From assembly GCA_963702555.1 (NCBI GenBank), contig CAVPCW010000008.1, positions 124,001 to 188,000 on the forward strand: 64,000 nt of DNA, read 5' to 3'. The notes below the pieces were generated by a model. That model did not search any database. It was given only the letters and a program-made list of their open reading frames with translations, and was not told the DNA's origin. The stretch is from CAMFLJ01 sp963702555 (GTDB lineage: Bacteria; Actinomycetota; Acidimicrobiia; Acidimicrobiales; Acidimicrobilacustridaceae). How positions within the stretch are numbered: the stretch's first letter is position 1; every line of letters starts with the position of its first letter. Both the position numbers and the translations under genes were made by a program. Shown piece by piece: positions 18,815 through 27,604 of this stretch.

Positions 18815-20395
18815 TCACTCCGAGGTGGCGGGCTCGCCGGGCACCTGGAACAACGGCTTCCACGGCGCCTCCGGTCCGACGGGGAACTGGGTCGACGGCG
18901 CGTCGCCCTTCGTCGTCCACCGGGCCTGGTAGGGCAGGCCGTCGTAGCTGACGGTCGTGCCCTTCTCGTAGAGCGTGGTCGGGTCCCAGATGGGCAGGCT
19001 GCCGGGGGGAACGGTGGTGATGGTCGGGGCCACGTCGTCCGGGCCGACCGGCCCGATCAGCGCCCACGGGGTCTCCCACTGGCTGCCGACGACCGTCGAC
19101 GGGTCGGCGCCCTGGTTGTACCACTTGGCCTGGTAGACGGAGCCCTTCCACACGACCTTGTAGCCCTCGGGGTACTGGGCGGTGGGGCGCCACACCGGGT
19201 AGGGGCTGCGGGCGGGGTCATCCGCCGAGGGGGTCTGGTCGGGCACCGTCACGGCGTCGACGGCAGCCGCGGTCGGGGCCCGCCCGGGCAGCACGTTGAA
19301 GATCGAGGCGAACTCGAGGGGCTCCTGGGCCACGCCGCTGCAGGTGTTGGAGTGCACGGCCACGTCGGAGAAGGTCGCCCCGCACGAGCGGTCACGGTTG
19401 AGCGACCAGGTCGAGACCCGGGCCAGGCCCTTCTTCTGGGCGAACTCCACGAACGAGCGGGCGTCGTCGAGGGTGAAGACCTCCCCGTCCACGTCGTTCT
19501 GGCCGATCATCGGGGTGGCCCCGATGCGGGCCCAGCGCTTGGCCTCGTCGAGGTCGGTGCCCTGCTCGCGGTAGAGGGTGCCGATCTGGGTGGCGGTGGC
19601 GTCGAGCGCCTTCTCGCTGGCCGAGAGCATGTCGGCGGTCGGGTGCTGGGCGTCGCCGAAGTTCATGGTCATGGCGTTCACGCCGAGCAGGTCGACGCCG
19701 GCCTGGAGGTTCGAGCGCACCACGGCCTCACCGTCGGCGGTGAGGCCGCTGGTGGAGACGGGCAGGGTCAGCCAGACGTCGAGCGTCTCGCCCTTGGCCT
19801 GCTTCTCCTGCTGGATGGTGGCGATGGCGGCGGCGCGCCGCTCGATCGAGGCGGTGTCGGCCAGGGCGGCGCCCTCGAGGTCGAGGTCGATCACGCTGGT
19901 CTCGTAGCGGTCGATGACGGCCCGGTAGGCGTCGGTGAGGGCGGCCTGGTCGGTGCAGGCGAGCGCCAGCTCGGTGTTGGTGAGCCCGCCGAAGGAGATC
20001 ATGGCGTCGCCACCGGCGGAGCGGAGCTGCTCGATGCGCCGGTCGAGGTCGAGGTCGTCGCCGGCCTGGTCGAGGGTGTAGGCGCCACCCCAGCTGGGTC
20101 GACAGGGATCCTCGCGATCGGCGACCACGAAGGCCAGGGCGACGTCACGGGAGGGGTTCGACTGCGGATCCTGGAACTGGTAGGTCGGGGTGAGGGTGAC
20201 GTCGACGTAGGGGACGCTCCACGACTTGGCTCGGGGCTGGGCGTCGGCCACGGCCTTGCGCACGCCGGTGAACGCGGTCCCGATGACGGCCGCGACGATC
20301 AGCACCACGATGCCCAGTCGCACGAGCGACAGTCGCTCGGTCGGACCCTGGGGCTCGACGGGTTCGGCCGTGCCGGCCGGGGGTGCTGCGGTCAT
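18815..20395 (-). CDS. Membrane-anchored GH18 chitinase-like protein with two chitin-binding-type domains
   Basis: 526 residues. A short cytoplasmic N-terminus and one membrane segment (LGIVVLIVAAVIGTAF, about 27-43) act as signal anchor. The catalytic region has the GH18 motif as IDLDLEG, with Asp170, Asp172 and the acid/base Glu174, and SFGG upstream. The C-terminus has two carbohydrate-binding repeats of the type 5/12 pattern (PVWRPTAQYPEGYKVVWKG and PIWDPTTLYEKGTTVSYDG), each with the Tyr-x-Ala-x-Trp core. It probably cleaves beta-1,4-GlcNAc polymers at the cell surface. ATG 20395 is preceded by GAGGAA. It is divergent from the glycosyltransferase-EAL gene across 220 bp, in which I see no recognised riboswitch. 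Confidence 0.8.
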   Translation of the reverse strand: MTAAPPAGTAEPVEPQGPTERLSLVRLGIVVLIVAAVIGTAFTGVRKAVADAQPRAKSWSVPYVDVTLTPTYQFQDPQSNPSRDVALAFVVADREDPCRPSWGGAYTLDQAGDDLDLDRRIEQLRSAGGDAMISFGGLTNTELALACTDQAALTDAYRAVIDRYETSVIDLDLEGAALADTASIERRAAAIATIQQEKQAKGETLDVWLTLPVSTSGLTADGEAVVRSNLQAGVDLLGVNAMTMNFGDAQHPTADMLSASEKALDATATQIGTLYREQGTDLDEAKRWARIGATPMIGQNDVDGEVFTLDDARSFVEFAQKKGLARVSTWSLNRDRSCGATFSDVAVHSNTCSGVAQEPLEFASIFNVLPGRAPTAAAVDAVTVPDQTPSADDPARSPYPVWRPTAQYPEGYKVVWKGSVYQAKWYNQGADPSTVVGSQWETPWALIGPVGPDDVAPTITTVPPGSLPIWDPTTLYEKGTTVSYDGLPYQARWTTKGDAPSTQFPVGPEAPWKPLFQVPGEPATSE

Positions 20396-20615
20396 CGGGG
20401 TTCCTCGCCGTGGCTCTCCCGGCGGCGGGGGCCGACGGGTGTTCGGGTGGTACTTCGGTCCCTCGCTGCCCACTCCTGAGGGAAACATCCGTCGAATGAG
20501 TCATACGGACCTTTCCGTGAAGTTCGGCGGGGTTTGGGTCGAAGACACACGTCGGCGACCGATGGTGGTGTGACAACGGGGACGCCGAGTCGTGTCACGA
20601 GTTTCGGGAGAGAAC

Positions 20616-23600
20616 ATGCAGTCGACGATGGATCCGGTGAAGCGACCGCGCCGCCAGTGGGGCAGCGATCGCCGTGACGCGCCGTTGCCGACGGTGCCGC
20701 CGCCCGTGTCCGACCGCCGCATCCGCATGGGCCGCCTCGCCATCGTGCTGACCGTGTCGGCGTGGATCGCCTACATGTGCTTCACGATCTTCCAGCAGTT
20801 CATCGAGGGCCGGGCCGACAGCGCCCGCCTGGTGATCGAGGCGATCGTCTACATGTTCGTGGTCACTGCGCTCACCGCGTCGGCGATGGCCTACCTCATC
20901 ACCCGCATCGGCTTCTTCTACCGGAGCCGGGTGCACCGTCGGGCGCCGCGCGCGGCCATCGACGACTTCTTCGAGCAGACCATCCCGACCGTGACCGTCC
21001 TCGTGCCGTCCTACCAGGAGGACGAGCGGGTCGTCCGCACGACGCTGCTCTCGGCCGCCCTCCAGGAGCACCCGTACCTGCGCATCGTGCTGCTGGTCGA
21101 CGACCCGCCCGAGCCCACTGCGGCCCACGCCCGGGAGATCCTCGAGCAGTCGCGATCGCTCCCCGGCCGCATCCAGGACCTGCTGGCCGAGCCCTGTGAG
21201 CGGTTCCAGGGCGCGCTCGACGCCTTCGAGGACTCCCAGGGTGGCGACACCCGGCCCACCGTCGACGACGTCCTCGCCGTCGCGGCCGACTACCGGTACG
21301 CCGTCTCGTGGCTGCGCGACCTCGCCGCCGCCCAGGAGATCGTCGACCACTCCGACACCTTCTTCGCCGACCACGTCGTGGGGGCCCTGGCCGACGACCT
21401 CGAGATCATCGCGGGTGCCCTCGACGCCGCCGCGGCCGAGGGCGCCACCCTTCCCGCCCGACGCCTGCGTCAGCTCCACCGGCGCCTGGTCGCCACCTTC
21501 CGGGCCGAGCTCTCGAGCTTCGAGCGCAAGCAGTACGTGTCGCTCTCCCATGCGCCCAACAAGGCCATGAACCTCAACAGCTACATCGGGCTCATGGGCG
21601 GCAGCTACAAGGAGGTCGCCACCCCGATGGGCACGGCCCTCGTGGCCTGCGCCCCCCACTCGGCCACGCTGACGGTGCCCGATCCCGACTACGTGCTGAC
21701 CCTCGACGCCGACAGCGTGCTGTTGCCCGAGTACACCGTCCGGATCCTGCACCTCATGGAGCAGAGCGCCCACGCCGGCGTCGGCGTCGCCCAGACCCCG
21801 TACAGCTCCTACCCCGGCTCGGCGACCCGCATCGAGCGCATCGCCGGCGCCACCACCGACCTCCAGCACATCGTCCACCAGGGGATGACCCACTACGACG
21901 CCACGTTCTGGGTCGGCGCCAACGCCATCCTGCGCAAGCGGGCCCTCGAGGACATCGTCGAGATCGACTACGAGGGCGACTGGGAGATCCGGCGCTACAT
22001 CCAGGACCGCACCGTCATCGAGGACACGGAGTCCACGATCGACCTCGGGGTCCATGGCTGGACGCTGCTCAACTACCCGGAGCGCCTCGCCTACTCGGCG
22101 ACCCCGCCCGACTTCGGCTCGCTGTGCATCCAGCGGCAGCGCTGGGCCAACGGCGGCCTGCTCATCCTCTCGAAGCTGCGCAAGCAGTCGAAGGCCCGCA
22201 AGGCCCGGGGCGAGCAGAACCGCTTCGGCGAGGTGTTCCTGCGGGTCAACTACATGGCGTCGATCTTCTGGTCGTCGATCTGCCTGTTGATCATGCTCTG
22301 CTACCCGTTCAACAGCGGGCTGCTGAACCCGATCCTGCTGCTCGTGGCCCTGCCCTACTTCGTGATGATGTCGAGCGACCTCGCCTACTGCGGGTACAAG
22401 CGCCTCGACGTGCTGCGCATCTACGGGTTCAACCTGATCCTGCTCCCGGTGAACCTCTCGGGCAGCTTCGCCTCGATCCTGCAGCTCGTCACCGGTGAGA
22501 AGAGCGCCTTCAAGCGCACGCCGAAGGTGGCGGACCGCACGACGGCCCGGGCGGTGTACATCCTCGCCCCCATGGCCCTGATCGCCTTCGCGACCTACAC
22601 GATCGTGCTCGACCTGCGCCTCCACCGCTGGGAGAACCTGGCCTACGCCACGCTCAACGCGGTGCTGGCGCTGTACGCCCTGATCGCCTTCGTCGGGCTC
22701 TGGAACTGCACCGTCGACCTCTGGCTCCAGCTCCGGAGCTGGCTGTACCGGCCCGTGCCGGCACCCAAGGTCGTGGCCCCTGGCCCCGCCGCCGACGCCG
22801 GCAGCAGCCCGGTCGTCACCGACTGGGCCTCGGTCCTCTACTACGGCACCGCTGACGCGGCGGGGACGTCGGTCATCGCCCGCCGGCCCAGCCGCGAGGT
22901 CTCCCGGGAGGCCCGCGCCGACGGCGCCGTGGCCCAGGAGGGCCCCATCGAGCGCGGCGTCGCCGAGCCGGAGCGCCCGGCGTCGTCGGTCGCATCGGCT
23001 CGGCCCGGAGGCGCCATGGTGGGCTCGGGCTCGTTCGAGGAGTTCTCCTTCTTCAGCGTGTTCCAACCGATCGTCGACCTCGACCTCGGGCGGCCGGTCG
23101 GCTTCGAGGCCCTCACCCGCTTCGCCGACGGCCGTCGTCCCGACGTCGCCCTGGCCGATGCCCAGGCGTCGGGCCGCGCCGTGGAGCTCGATGCCGCCCT
23201 GGTGCGGTCGGCGCTGGCCGCCGCCGTCGAGCTGCCCCCGGGGAGCTGGGTGTCGATCAACGTCTCGCCGGCCCTGGCCAACCGGGCCGACGTGCTCGCC
23301 GAGGTGCTGGCCGACGCGCCGTGCCCGGTGGTGGTGGAGTACACCGCCGACGGTGTCACCGATCCGTCGGAGTGGGTCGCCACCCTCCCGGCCAACGTGC
23401 TCGTGGCGGTCGACGACGCCGGCGCGGGCTACGACAGCCTCGCCCTGCTCGAGAACCTCAGGCCGTCGTACATGAAGCTCGACCGCACGACGGTGACCGG
23501 CATCGAGATCGACGCCGCCCGCCAGGCGTTCGTGCGCACCCTGGTGACCTTCGCCGAGCAGCACGGCTGCCGGGTCATCGCCGAGGGCGTGGAGACCGAG

Positions 23601-23702
23601 GCGGAGCGGGCCGCGCTCCACGACGCCGGCGTGCACCTGGCCCAGGGCTACCTGCTGGGTCGCCCCGTCCCCGTGGATCGCACCGACGAGCTCGCCCGCT
23701 GA
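20616..23702 (+). CDS. Membrane glycosyltransferase family 2 fused to a C-terminal EAL domain
   Basis: 1028 residues. Two N-terminal membrane segments (about 37-60 and 72-95) precede a cellulose-synthase-like GT2 domain: TVTVLVPSYQED, LDADS (363-367), an acidic EDTE and QRQRW (506-510). It carries a roughly 100-residue helical insertion. Several more membrane helices follow (about 545-720), then a disordered Ala/Glu/Arg linker and an EAL domain (from about 815) with GFEALTRF (Glu831), INVSP, VDDAGAG, KLD, AEGVE and LAQGYLLGRP. Only the LExTE motif is altered (VEYTAD). The protein probably makes and exports a polysaccharide, with the EAL part hydrolysing or sensing c-di-GMP. ATG 20616 has a GGGAGA site. 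Confidence 0.82.
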   Translation: MQSTMDPVKRPRRQWGSDRRDAPLPTVPPPVSDRRIRMGRLAIVLTVSAWIAYMCFTIFQQFIEGRADSARLVIEAIVYMFVVTALTASAMAYLITRIGFFYRSRVHRRAPRAAIDDFFEQTIPTVTVLVPSYQEDERVVRTTLLSAALQEHPYLRIVLLVDDPPEPTAAHAREILEQSRSLPGRIQDLLAEPCERFQGALDAFEDSQGGDTRPTVDDVLAVAADYRYAVSWLRDLAAAQEIVDHSDTFFADHVVGALADDLEIIAGALDAAAAEGATLPARRLRQLHRRLVATFRAELSSFERKQYVSLSHAPNKAMNLNSYIGLMGGSYKEVATPMGTALVACAPHSATLTVPDPDYVLTLDADSVLLPEYTVRILHLMEQSAHAGVGVAQTPYSSYPGSATRIERIAGATTDLQHIVHQGMTHYDATFWVGANAILRKRALEDIVEIDYEGDWEIRRYIQDRTVIEDTESTIDLGVHGWTLLNYPERLAYSATPPDFGSLCIQRQRWANGGLLILSKLRKQSKARKARGEQNRFGEVFLRVNYMASIFWSSICLLIMLCYPFNSGLLNPILLLVALPYFVMMSSDLAYCGYKRLDVLRIYGFNLILLPVNLSGSFASILQLVTGEKSAFKRTPKVADRTTARAVYILAPMALIAFATYTIVLDLRLHRWENLAYATLNAVLALYALIAFVGLWNCTVDLWLQLRSWLYRPVPAPKVVAPGPAADAGSSPVVTDWASVLYYGTADAAGTSVIARRPSREVSREARADGAVAQEGPIERGVAEPERPASSVASARPGGAMVGSGSFEEFSFFSVFQPIVDLDLGRPVGFEALTRFADGRRPDVALADAQASGRAVELDAALVRSALAAAVELPPGSWVSINVSPALANRADVLAEVLADAPCPVVVEYTADGVTDPSEWVATLPANVLVAVDDAGAGYDSLALLENLRPSYMKLDRTTVTGIEIDAARQAFVRTLVTFAEQHGCRVIAEGVETEAERAALHDAGVHLAQGYLLGRPVPVDRTDELAR

Positions 23703-23708
23703 CGACGC

Positions 23709-24140
23709 TCAGCTCGGCGGGCGCAGCTCGAGCTCGGCCCCGGAGGCGTCGGAGCCCGTCGCCGTGCGCGGCATGGTCGGTGCTCCGGCCACGGTGAGCA
23801 CGGCCAGGACCTCGAAGGCGGCGTCGGTGGCGGTGGTGCCGGGAGGCTGACGGAGCGTCGCGCCCTCGCCGTCCTCGTCGAGCTGCCAGCCCCGCCGGGT
23901 GAGGGCCTCGGCCACGTTGCGCAGGCGCGAGAGGCTGAGGTCGAAGTAGCGGACGACGATCACGCTGCTGCCGCCGGGCTTGGCCGTGAGCACGACCTGG
24001 TGCCAGCCCTCGGGGGCGGCGACCGTCATCGCCGCGTCGAGCCCGGTCGTCATCACGTGGGCCCGCAGGTTCACGACGGCGTCGGCGACCACGCCGACGG
24101 CGTCGAAGTCGGTGGGGTCGATCGTCAGCGGCTCGGGCAC
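23709..24140 (-). CDS. Hypothetical protein, 143 residues
   Basis: No family is recognised. The protein looks cytoplasmic, alternating beta strands and helices (HQVVLTAKPGGSSVIVVRYFDLS, then LRNVAEALTRRGWQLDEDGEGATLRQPPG), a pattern seen in small type III chaperone-like or TY-Chap-like folds, though this is only an impression. The GTG at 24140 begins the conserved-looking part; an ATG at 24200 would start inside palindrome B copy 1 and is less likely. It converges on the glycosyltransferase-EAL gene with 6 bp between the stops. Confidence 0.6.
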   Translation of the reverse strand: MPEPLTIDPTDFDAVGVVADAVVNLRAHVMTTGLDAAMTVAAPEGWHQVVLTAKPGGSSVIVVRYFDLSLSRLRNVAEALTRRGWQLDEDGEGATLRQPPGTTATDAAFEVLAVLTVAGAPTMPRTATGSDASGAELELRPPS

Positions 24141-24191
24141 CCCGAGAGCCTGCCAGCCTCGCCCACCGCCCGCGCCTCGAACCGAGCGACT

Positions 24192-24230
24192 GGTTGCCAA
24201 GAGTGCGCCCTGGCGTCACTCATGGCAACC
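24192..24230. repeat. Palindrome family B, copy 1
   Basis: Arms GGTTGCCAAGAGTG and CACTCATGGCAACC pair with one mismatch, and the stem continues as CGCC/GGCG, making an almost perfect 39-bp hairpin. It lies between two minus-strand genes, upstream of the hypothetical gene ending at 23709. Four more copies are at 56263, 56324, 58909 and 58970. Confidence 0.8.
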
Positions 24231-24269
24231 GATGCGATGGTCGTCCGGGGGTCTGCGAAGGGTCGAGGG

Positions 24270-24773
24270 TCAGAGGTCGGCGAGGGTGATGTTCGGCAGG
24301 GGGAAGACGACCTGCTCGTGCTCGGGGCCGTCGACCTGGGTGCGGGAGAACGAGTTGTAGCGACGGGCGGCGATCCACCAGCGGCCGTCGGGGTCCTGGT
24401 CGAAGCGGTCGTGGTAGACGCCGAAGGCGTTGGTGCGCCGGCCGTCGGAGACGTTCTGACGCAGCTCCTGCATGAACATACGGGCCCGGGCCACGCCGGC
24501 GTCGAGGTCGACCTCGACCACGGTGTTGAGGATCACGAACTCGAAGAACGAGAACGCCTCGAGCTGCTCGCCGATGAAGTCGCCGATGGCCTGGGGGCCG
24601 TCGTAGCCGAGCGTGCGGTCGCCGAGGTCGAGCGACAGGCGGCAGTCGGGCCGCATCAGCTCGTGCAGCTCCGGCCACGCCCGCCGCGTGACGATGTCGG
24701 CGTAGCGGTCCTGCACCCGGCGCACGGCGACGTACTCCACCGTCTCGGCCAGCCTGCGGTCGTCGATCCCCAT
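24270..24773 (-). CDS. SnoaL-like (NTF2-fold) protein
   Basis: 167 residues. The pattern VRRVQDRYADIVTRRAWPELHELMRPDCRLSLDLGDR followed by GPQAIGDFIGEQLEAFSFFEFVILNTVVEVD is the SnoaL_4-type cone-shaped barrel, used for small-molecule isomerases, hydratases and dehydratases with hydrophobic pockets. The final part, WWIAARRYNSFSR, is also typical. ATG 24773 has a GGGGGA ribosome-binding site. It is divergent from the DUF1214-like gene across 120 bp, suggesting common control. Substrate unknown; steroid or polyketide-like ligands are common in the family. Confidence 0.75.
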   Translation of the reverse strand: MGIDDRRLAETVEYVAVRRVQDRYADIVTRRAWPELHELMRPDCRLSLDLGDRTLGYDGPQAIGDFIGEQLEAFSFFEFVILNTVVEVDLDAGVARARMFMQELRQNVSDGRRTNAFGVYHDRFDQDPDGRWWIAARRYNSFSRTQVDGPEHEQVVFPLPNITLADL

Positions 24774-24893
24774 TGCGTCCCCCTTGGTCGGCGCCCGACC
24801 GTAGTGCGATCGACCCCGCTCACCCCGCGACAACGCGTGCAGACCGTCGCCGGGTCCGCGAGGATGCCCCTTCGATCACGAGGGGGAATCTCA

Positions 24894-26009
24894 ATGACCG
24901 ACGCACCGCTGTCGCGTGCCAAGTACAACGAGCTCGTCGCGCTGCTGCAGAAGGCGGGCGACGAGTGGGTGGTGCCGGGGCCCGGCATGTCCGACGACGA
25001 CGTCGCCGAGGGCTTCCGCAACCTCACCCACATCCTGCAGAGCGCGCTGTACAGCCATCAGGAGTTCGACCCCGACCGCCCGGTGTTCCACCGCATCGTC
25101 TCGCCGACCCGCAGCTTCACCGGCGACAACTCCGATGCCATGTACTACGAGACCCCGGTCGCCCCGGGCCGCGTGTACATCGTGCGCGGCAACCTGGCCG
25201 GCGCCGTCTACACGTCGTTCACCATGGAGTCGGGTGCCGCGGGCGGCGCCTACGCCACGCAGACCTCGGGCGTGCTCAACGACACCCAGATGGACATCGA
25301 CGCCGACGGCAACTACGAGATCCGCCTCGGTGGCGAGCCGGCCGAGCGCAACTGGCTGGGCATCCCCGACGACGGCGGTCGCATCACGACCCGCCACTAC
25401 TTCGAGTTCCCGTGGTCGGCCTCCGCGTCGCAGACCCTGCACGTCCCGATCAGCATCGAGGTCCTCGACCCGCCGCCGCCTCCTCCGCGGTGGAACGACG
25501 AGCGGGTCGCCGACAGCCTCCAGCACGTCATCAACCACGTGCAGCAGAAGACCGTCGACGCCCCGAAGCCGCAGCCCGGCGTGTCGCCCGCGCCGTTCGT
25601 GTCGATCACGCCGAACGACTTCCCGCCGCCGGTCGTGCCCGGGAACATGGCCTTCGCCGCCTTCGACGCGGCCTACTCGATGGCGCCGTACCTCATCGGC
25701 CCCGACGAGGCGCTGGTGATCAAGGGCCGCTGGCCCGAGTGCGTCTTCGGCAACGTCTGCCTCTGGAACCGCTGGTCGCAGATGTACGACTACGTGAACC
25801 GCCAGGTGAGCCGGAACCGGGCGAACACCACCCTCGACGCCGACGGTGGCTTCACGATGATCCTCGCCCACGAGGATCCGGGCCTCCCGAACTGGATCGA
25901 CACCGAGGGCCGCCCGCTGGGCACGGTCTTCTGGCGCTTCTTCCTCCCCGAGGGGGAGATCGAGACGCCGGTCGCCACCGTGGTGAAGTTCGCCGACCTG
26001 AAGGCGTAG
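24894..26009 (+). CDS. DUF1214-like protein, paralogue of the gene at 27605-28780
   Basis: 371 residues, no signal peptide and no membrane segment. The C-terminal half contains the DUF1214-type features: PDEALVIKGRWPECVFGNVCLWNRWSQ, then VSRNRANTTLDADGGFTMILAH-type text and GTVFWRFFLPEG. The N-terminal part has FHRIVSPTRSFTGDNSDAMYY, where a similar context is seen in DUF1254/DUF1214 proteins. Function is unknown for the family. Ribosome-binding site AGGGGGAA precedes ATG 24894, and the same site is used by the lipoprotein gene 95 bp downstream, suggesting shared expression. Confidence 0.65.
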   Translation: MTDAPLSRAKYNELVALLQKAGDEWVVPGPGMSDDDVAEGFRNLTHILQSALYSHQEFDPDRPVFHRIVSPTRSFTGDNSDAMYYETPVAPGRVYIVRGNLAGAVYTSFTMESGAAGGAYATQTSGVLNDTQMDIDADGNYEIRLGGEPAERNWLGIPDDGGRITTRHYFEFPWSASASQTLHVPISIEVLDPPPPPPRWNDERVADSLQHVINHVQQKTVDAPKPQPGVSPAPFVSITPNDFPPPVVPGNMAFAAFDAAYSMAPYLIGPDEALVIKGRWPECVFGNVCLWNRWSQMYDYVNRQVSRNRANTTLDADGGFTMILAHEDPGLPNWIDTEGRPLGTVFWRFFLPEGEIETPVATVVKFADLKA

Positions 26010-26104
26010 TCGAGAAGGCCCTCCGGCTCCCCGGTCGCATTCGGGTCGGGCTTCGTATTCCATATACGGTTCCCCCTCCAACTACTTCCCAGGGGGGAAC
26101 GTCG

Positions 26105-27514
26105 ATGAGAGCTCTCACCGGACGCCGCGGCGCGGCCACGCTCGTGGCCGTGCTCGCGGTCCTCGGCCTCGTGGCCGGCGCATGTGGCGGAGGCCGCAGC
26201 GATTCCGCCGACGACACCACCTCGTCGTCGGCGTCGACCGGCGACTCGGCCGGCACCGACAGCGCGATGTTCGGCGACCTCCCGTCGCCGTGTGGTCCCG
26301 GCACCCCGTCGGGCGCGCCCGACAAGGGCGTGACGGCCGAGGCCATCAACATCGCCTACGGCGACGACGCCGGCTTCCAGGCCACCCCCGGCCGTGGCCA
26401 CGAGGCCACCGACGCCGTCAACGCGATGATCGCCTGGTGCAACGAGCAGGGCGGCATCAACGGCCGCACCCTGGTCGGCAACTACTACGACGCCAAGATC
26501 ACCGAGGTCAACAACGTGATGACCGAGGCGTGCGCCAAGGACTTCGCCCTGGTGGGCCAGGCCTGGGCGTTGATCGCCGGCGCCGAGACCATCCGCCAGG
26601 AGTGCGGTCTGCCGACGGTGCCTGCCATCACGACCGGTGCCGACATCGTGAACGCCCCGCTGATGGCCACGCCGATCCCGCAGCCGGTCGACTACAACAA
26701 CGTCGCCGGCTGGGCCCAGATCGCGGAGAAGTTCCCCGAAGAGGTCAAGAAGACGGGGATCATGCAGCCGAACTTCCCGGCGGTGATCGACTACACCCAG
26801 CGCTTCAAGGGCTCGGTGAACACGGTCGGCTGGGAGTTCCTCGACTGCACCCAGACCTATCCGATCGGCGGCGTGGCCGACTACCGGCCGTACCTCCAGG
26901 CGATCAAGGACTGCGGAGCCACCGCGGTGTTCACCACCGACGTCGGCACCAACTTCTCGAACATGCTCGACGCCGCCGAGCAGATCGACTTCCACCCGAT
27001 CTGGACCAACAGCACCACCGCCTACGAGCAGCAGTTCGCCAACTGGAACGTCAACGGCAACGGTGACGACCTCTACCTCGGCAACCTGATCGTGCCCCTC
27101 GACTACACCCCCGAGGGCTCGGCCAACGCCCTGTACGTCGACCTGGTCACGAAGTCCGGCGGCGACCTCTCCTTCTCCGGTCAGCAGGCCACCTCGGCGT
27201 TCCTGCTGTGGGCCACCGCGGCCGACGCCTGCGGCAACGAGCTGACCCGGGCCTGCCTCATGGACCAGCTCCACGGCATCCACTCCTGGACGGCAGGCGG
27301 CCTCCAGTCCGCGCAGGATCCGGGCGCCAACATCCCGGGCCACTGCGCCCTCGTGATGAAGCTGACGGGCACGAGCTACGTGCAGTGGGCGCCGGCCGAA
27401 GAGGGCCAGTTCGCCTGTGACGAGAAGTGGCTCGTGAAGGTCGACCCGCCGATCGACTCGGCGGCCGCCCTCAACCTGGTCGACCGCATCGCCACCAACC
27501 ACAGCGGCGGCTGA
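26105..27514 (+). CDS. Substrate-binding lipoprotein of a branched-chain amino acid type ABC transporter (periplasmic binding fold type I)
   Basis: 469 residues. The N-terminus is a lipoprotein signal with lipobox VAGAC at about residues 22-27, followed by a Ser/Thr/Asp-rich linker. The mature domain begins with the Leu/Ile/Val-binding protein pattern (INIAYGDDAG ... ATDAVNAMIAWCNEQGGINGRTLVGNYYD). Such lipoproteins capture amino acids, aromatic acids or amides at the cell surface, and here the many cysteines suggest disulfides. No permease or ATPase genes are adjacent, so it is an orphan or serves a distant transporter. It lies between two DUF1214-like paralogues. Confidence 0.82.
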   Translation: MRALTGRRGAATLVAVLAVLGLVAGACGGGRSDSADDTTSSSASTGDSAGTDSAMFGDLPSPCGPGTPSGAPDKGVTAEAINIAYGDDAGFQATPGRGHEATDAVNAMIAWCNEQGGINGRTLVGNYYDAKITEVNNVMTEACAKDFALVGQAWALIAGAETIRQECGLPTVPAITTGADIVNAPLMATPIPQPVDYNNVAGWAQIAEKFPEEVKKTGIMQPNFPAVIDYTQRFKGSVNTVGWEFLDCTQTYPIGGVADYRPYLQAIKDCGATAVFTTDVGTNFSNMLDAAEQIDFHPIWTNSTTAYEQQFANWNVNGNGDDLYLGNLIVPLDYTPEGSANALYVDLVTKSGGDLSFSGQQATSAFLLWATAADACGNELTRACLMDQLHGIHSWTAGGLQSAQDPGANIPGHCALVMKLTGTSYVQWAPAEEGQFACDEKWLVKVDPPIDSAAALNLVDRIATNHSGG

Positions 27515-27546
27515 TCCCCACCGATCGGAGCCGTTCCGGAACGACG

Positions 27547-27574
27547 CCGGCCGGGGCCCACGGGCCCCGGCCGG
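27547..27574. terminator. GC-rich hairpin, likely bidirectional terminator
   Basis: Arms CCGGCCGGGGCCC and GGGCCCCGGCCGG are perfectly complementary (13 bp) and nearly abut. The hairpin sits between the convergent lipoprotein gene and DUF1214-like paralogue. No U-run follows, as is common in high-GC actinobacteria. Confidence 0.65.
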
Positions 27575-27604
27575 TTCGCGTTCGGTGGTCGGTGCGGTGC
27601 CGGC

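Noticed and set aside
20396..20615. c-di-GMP riboswitch before the GT2-EAL gene
   Set aside because: I looked for the conserved GEMM core and its tetraloop receptor and did not find them.
20595..23636. A 1013-codon open frame antisense to the GT2-EAL gene
   Set aside because: High GC creates long shadow frames; its composition is Gly/Val/Arg/His-rich low complexity with no domain, while the plus strand has full motifs.
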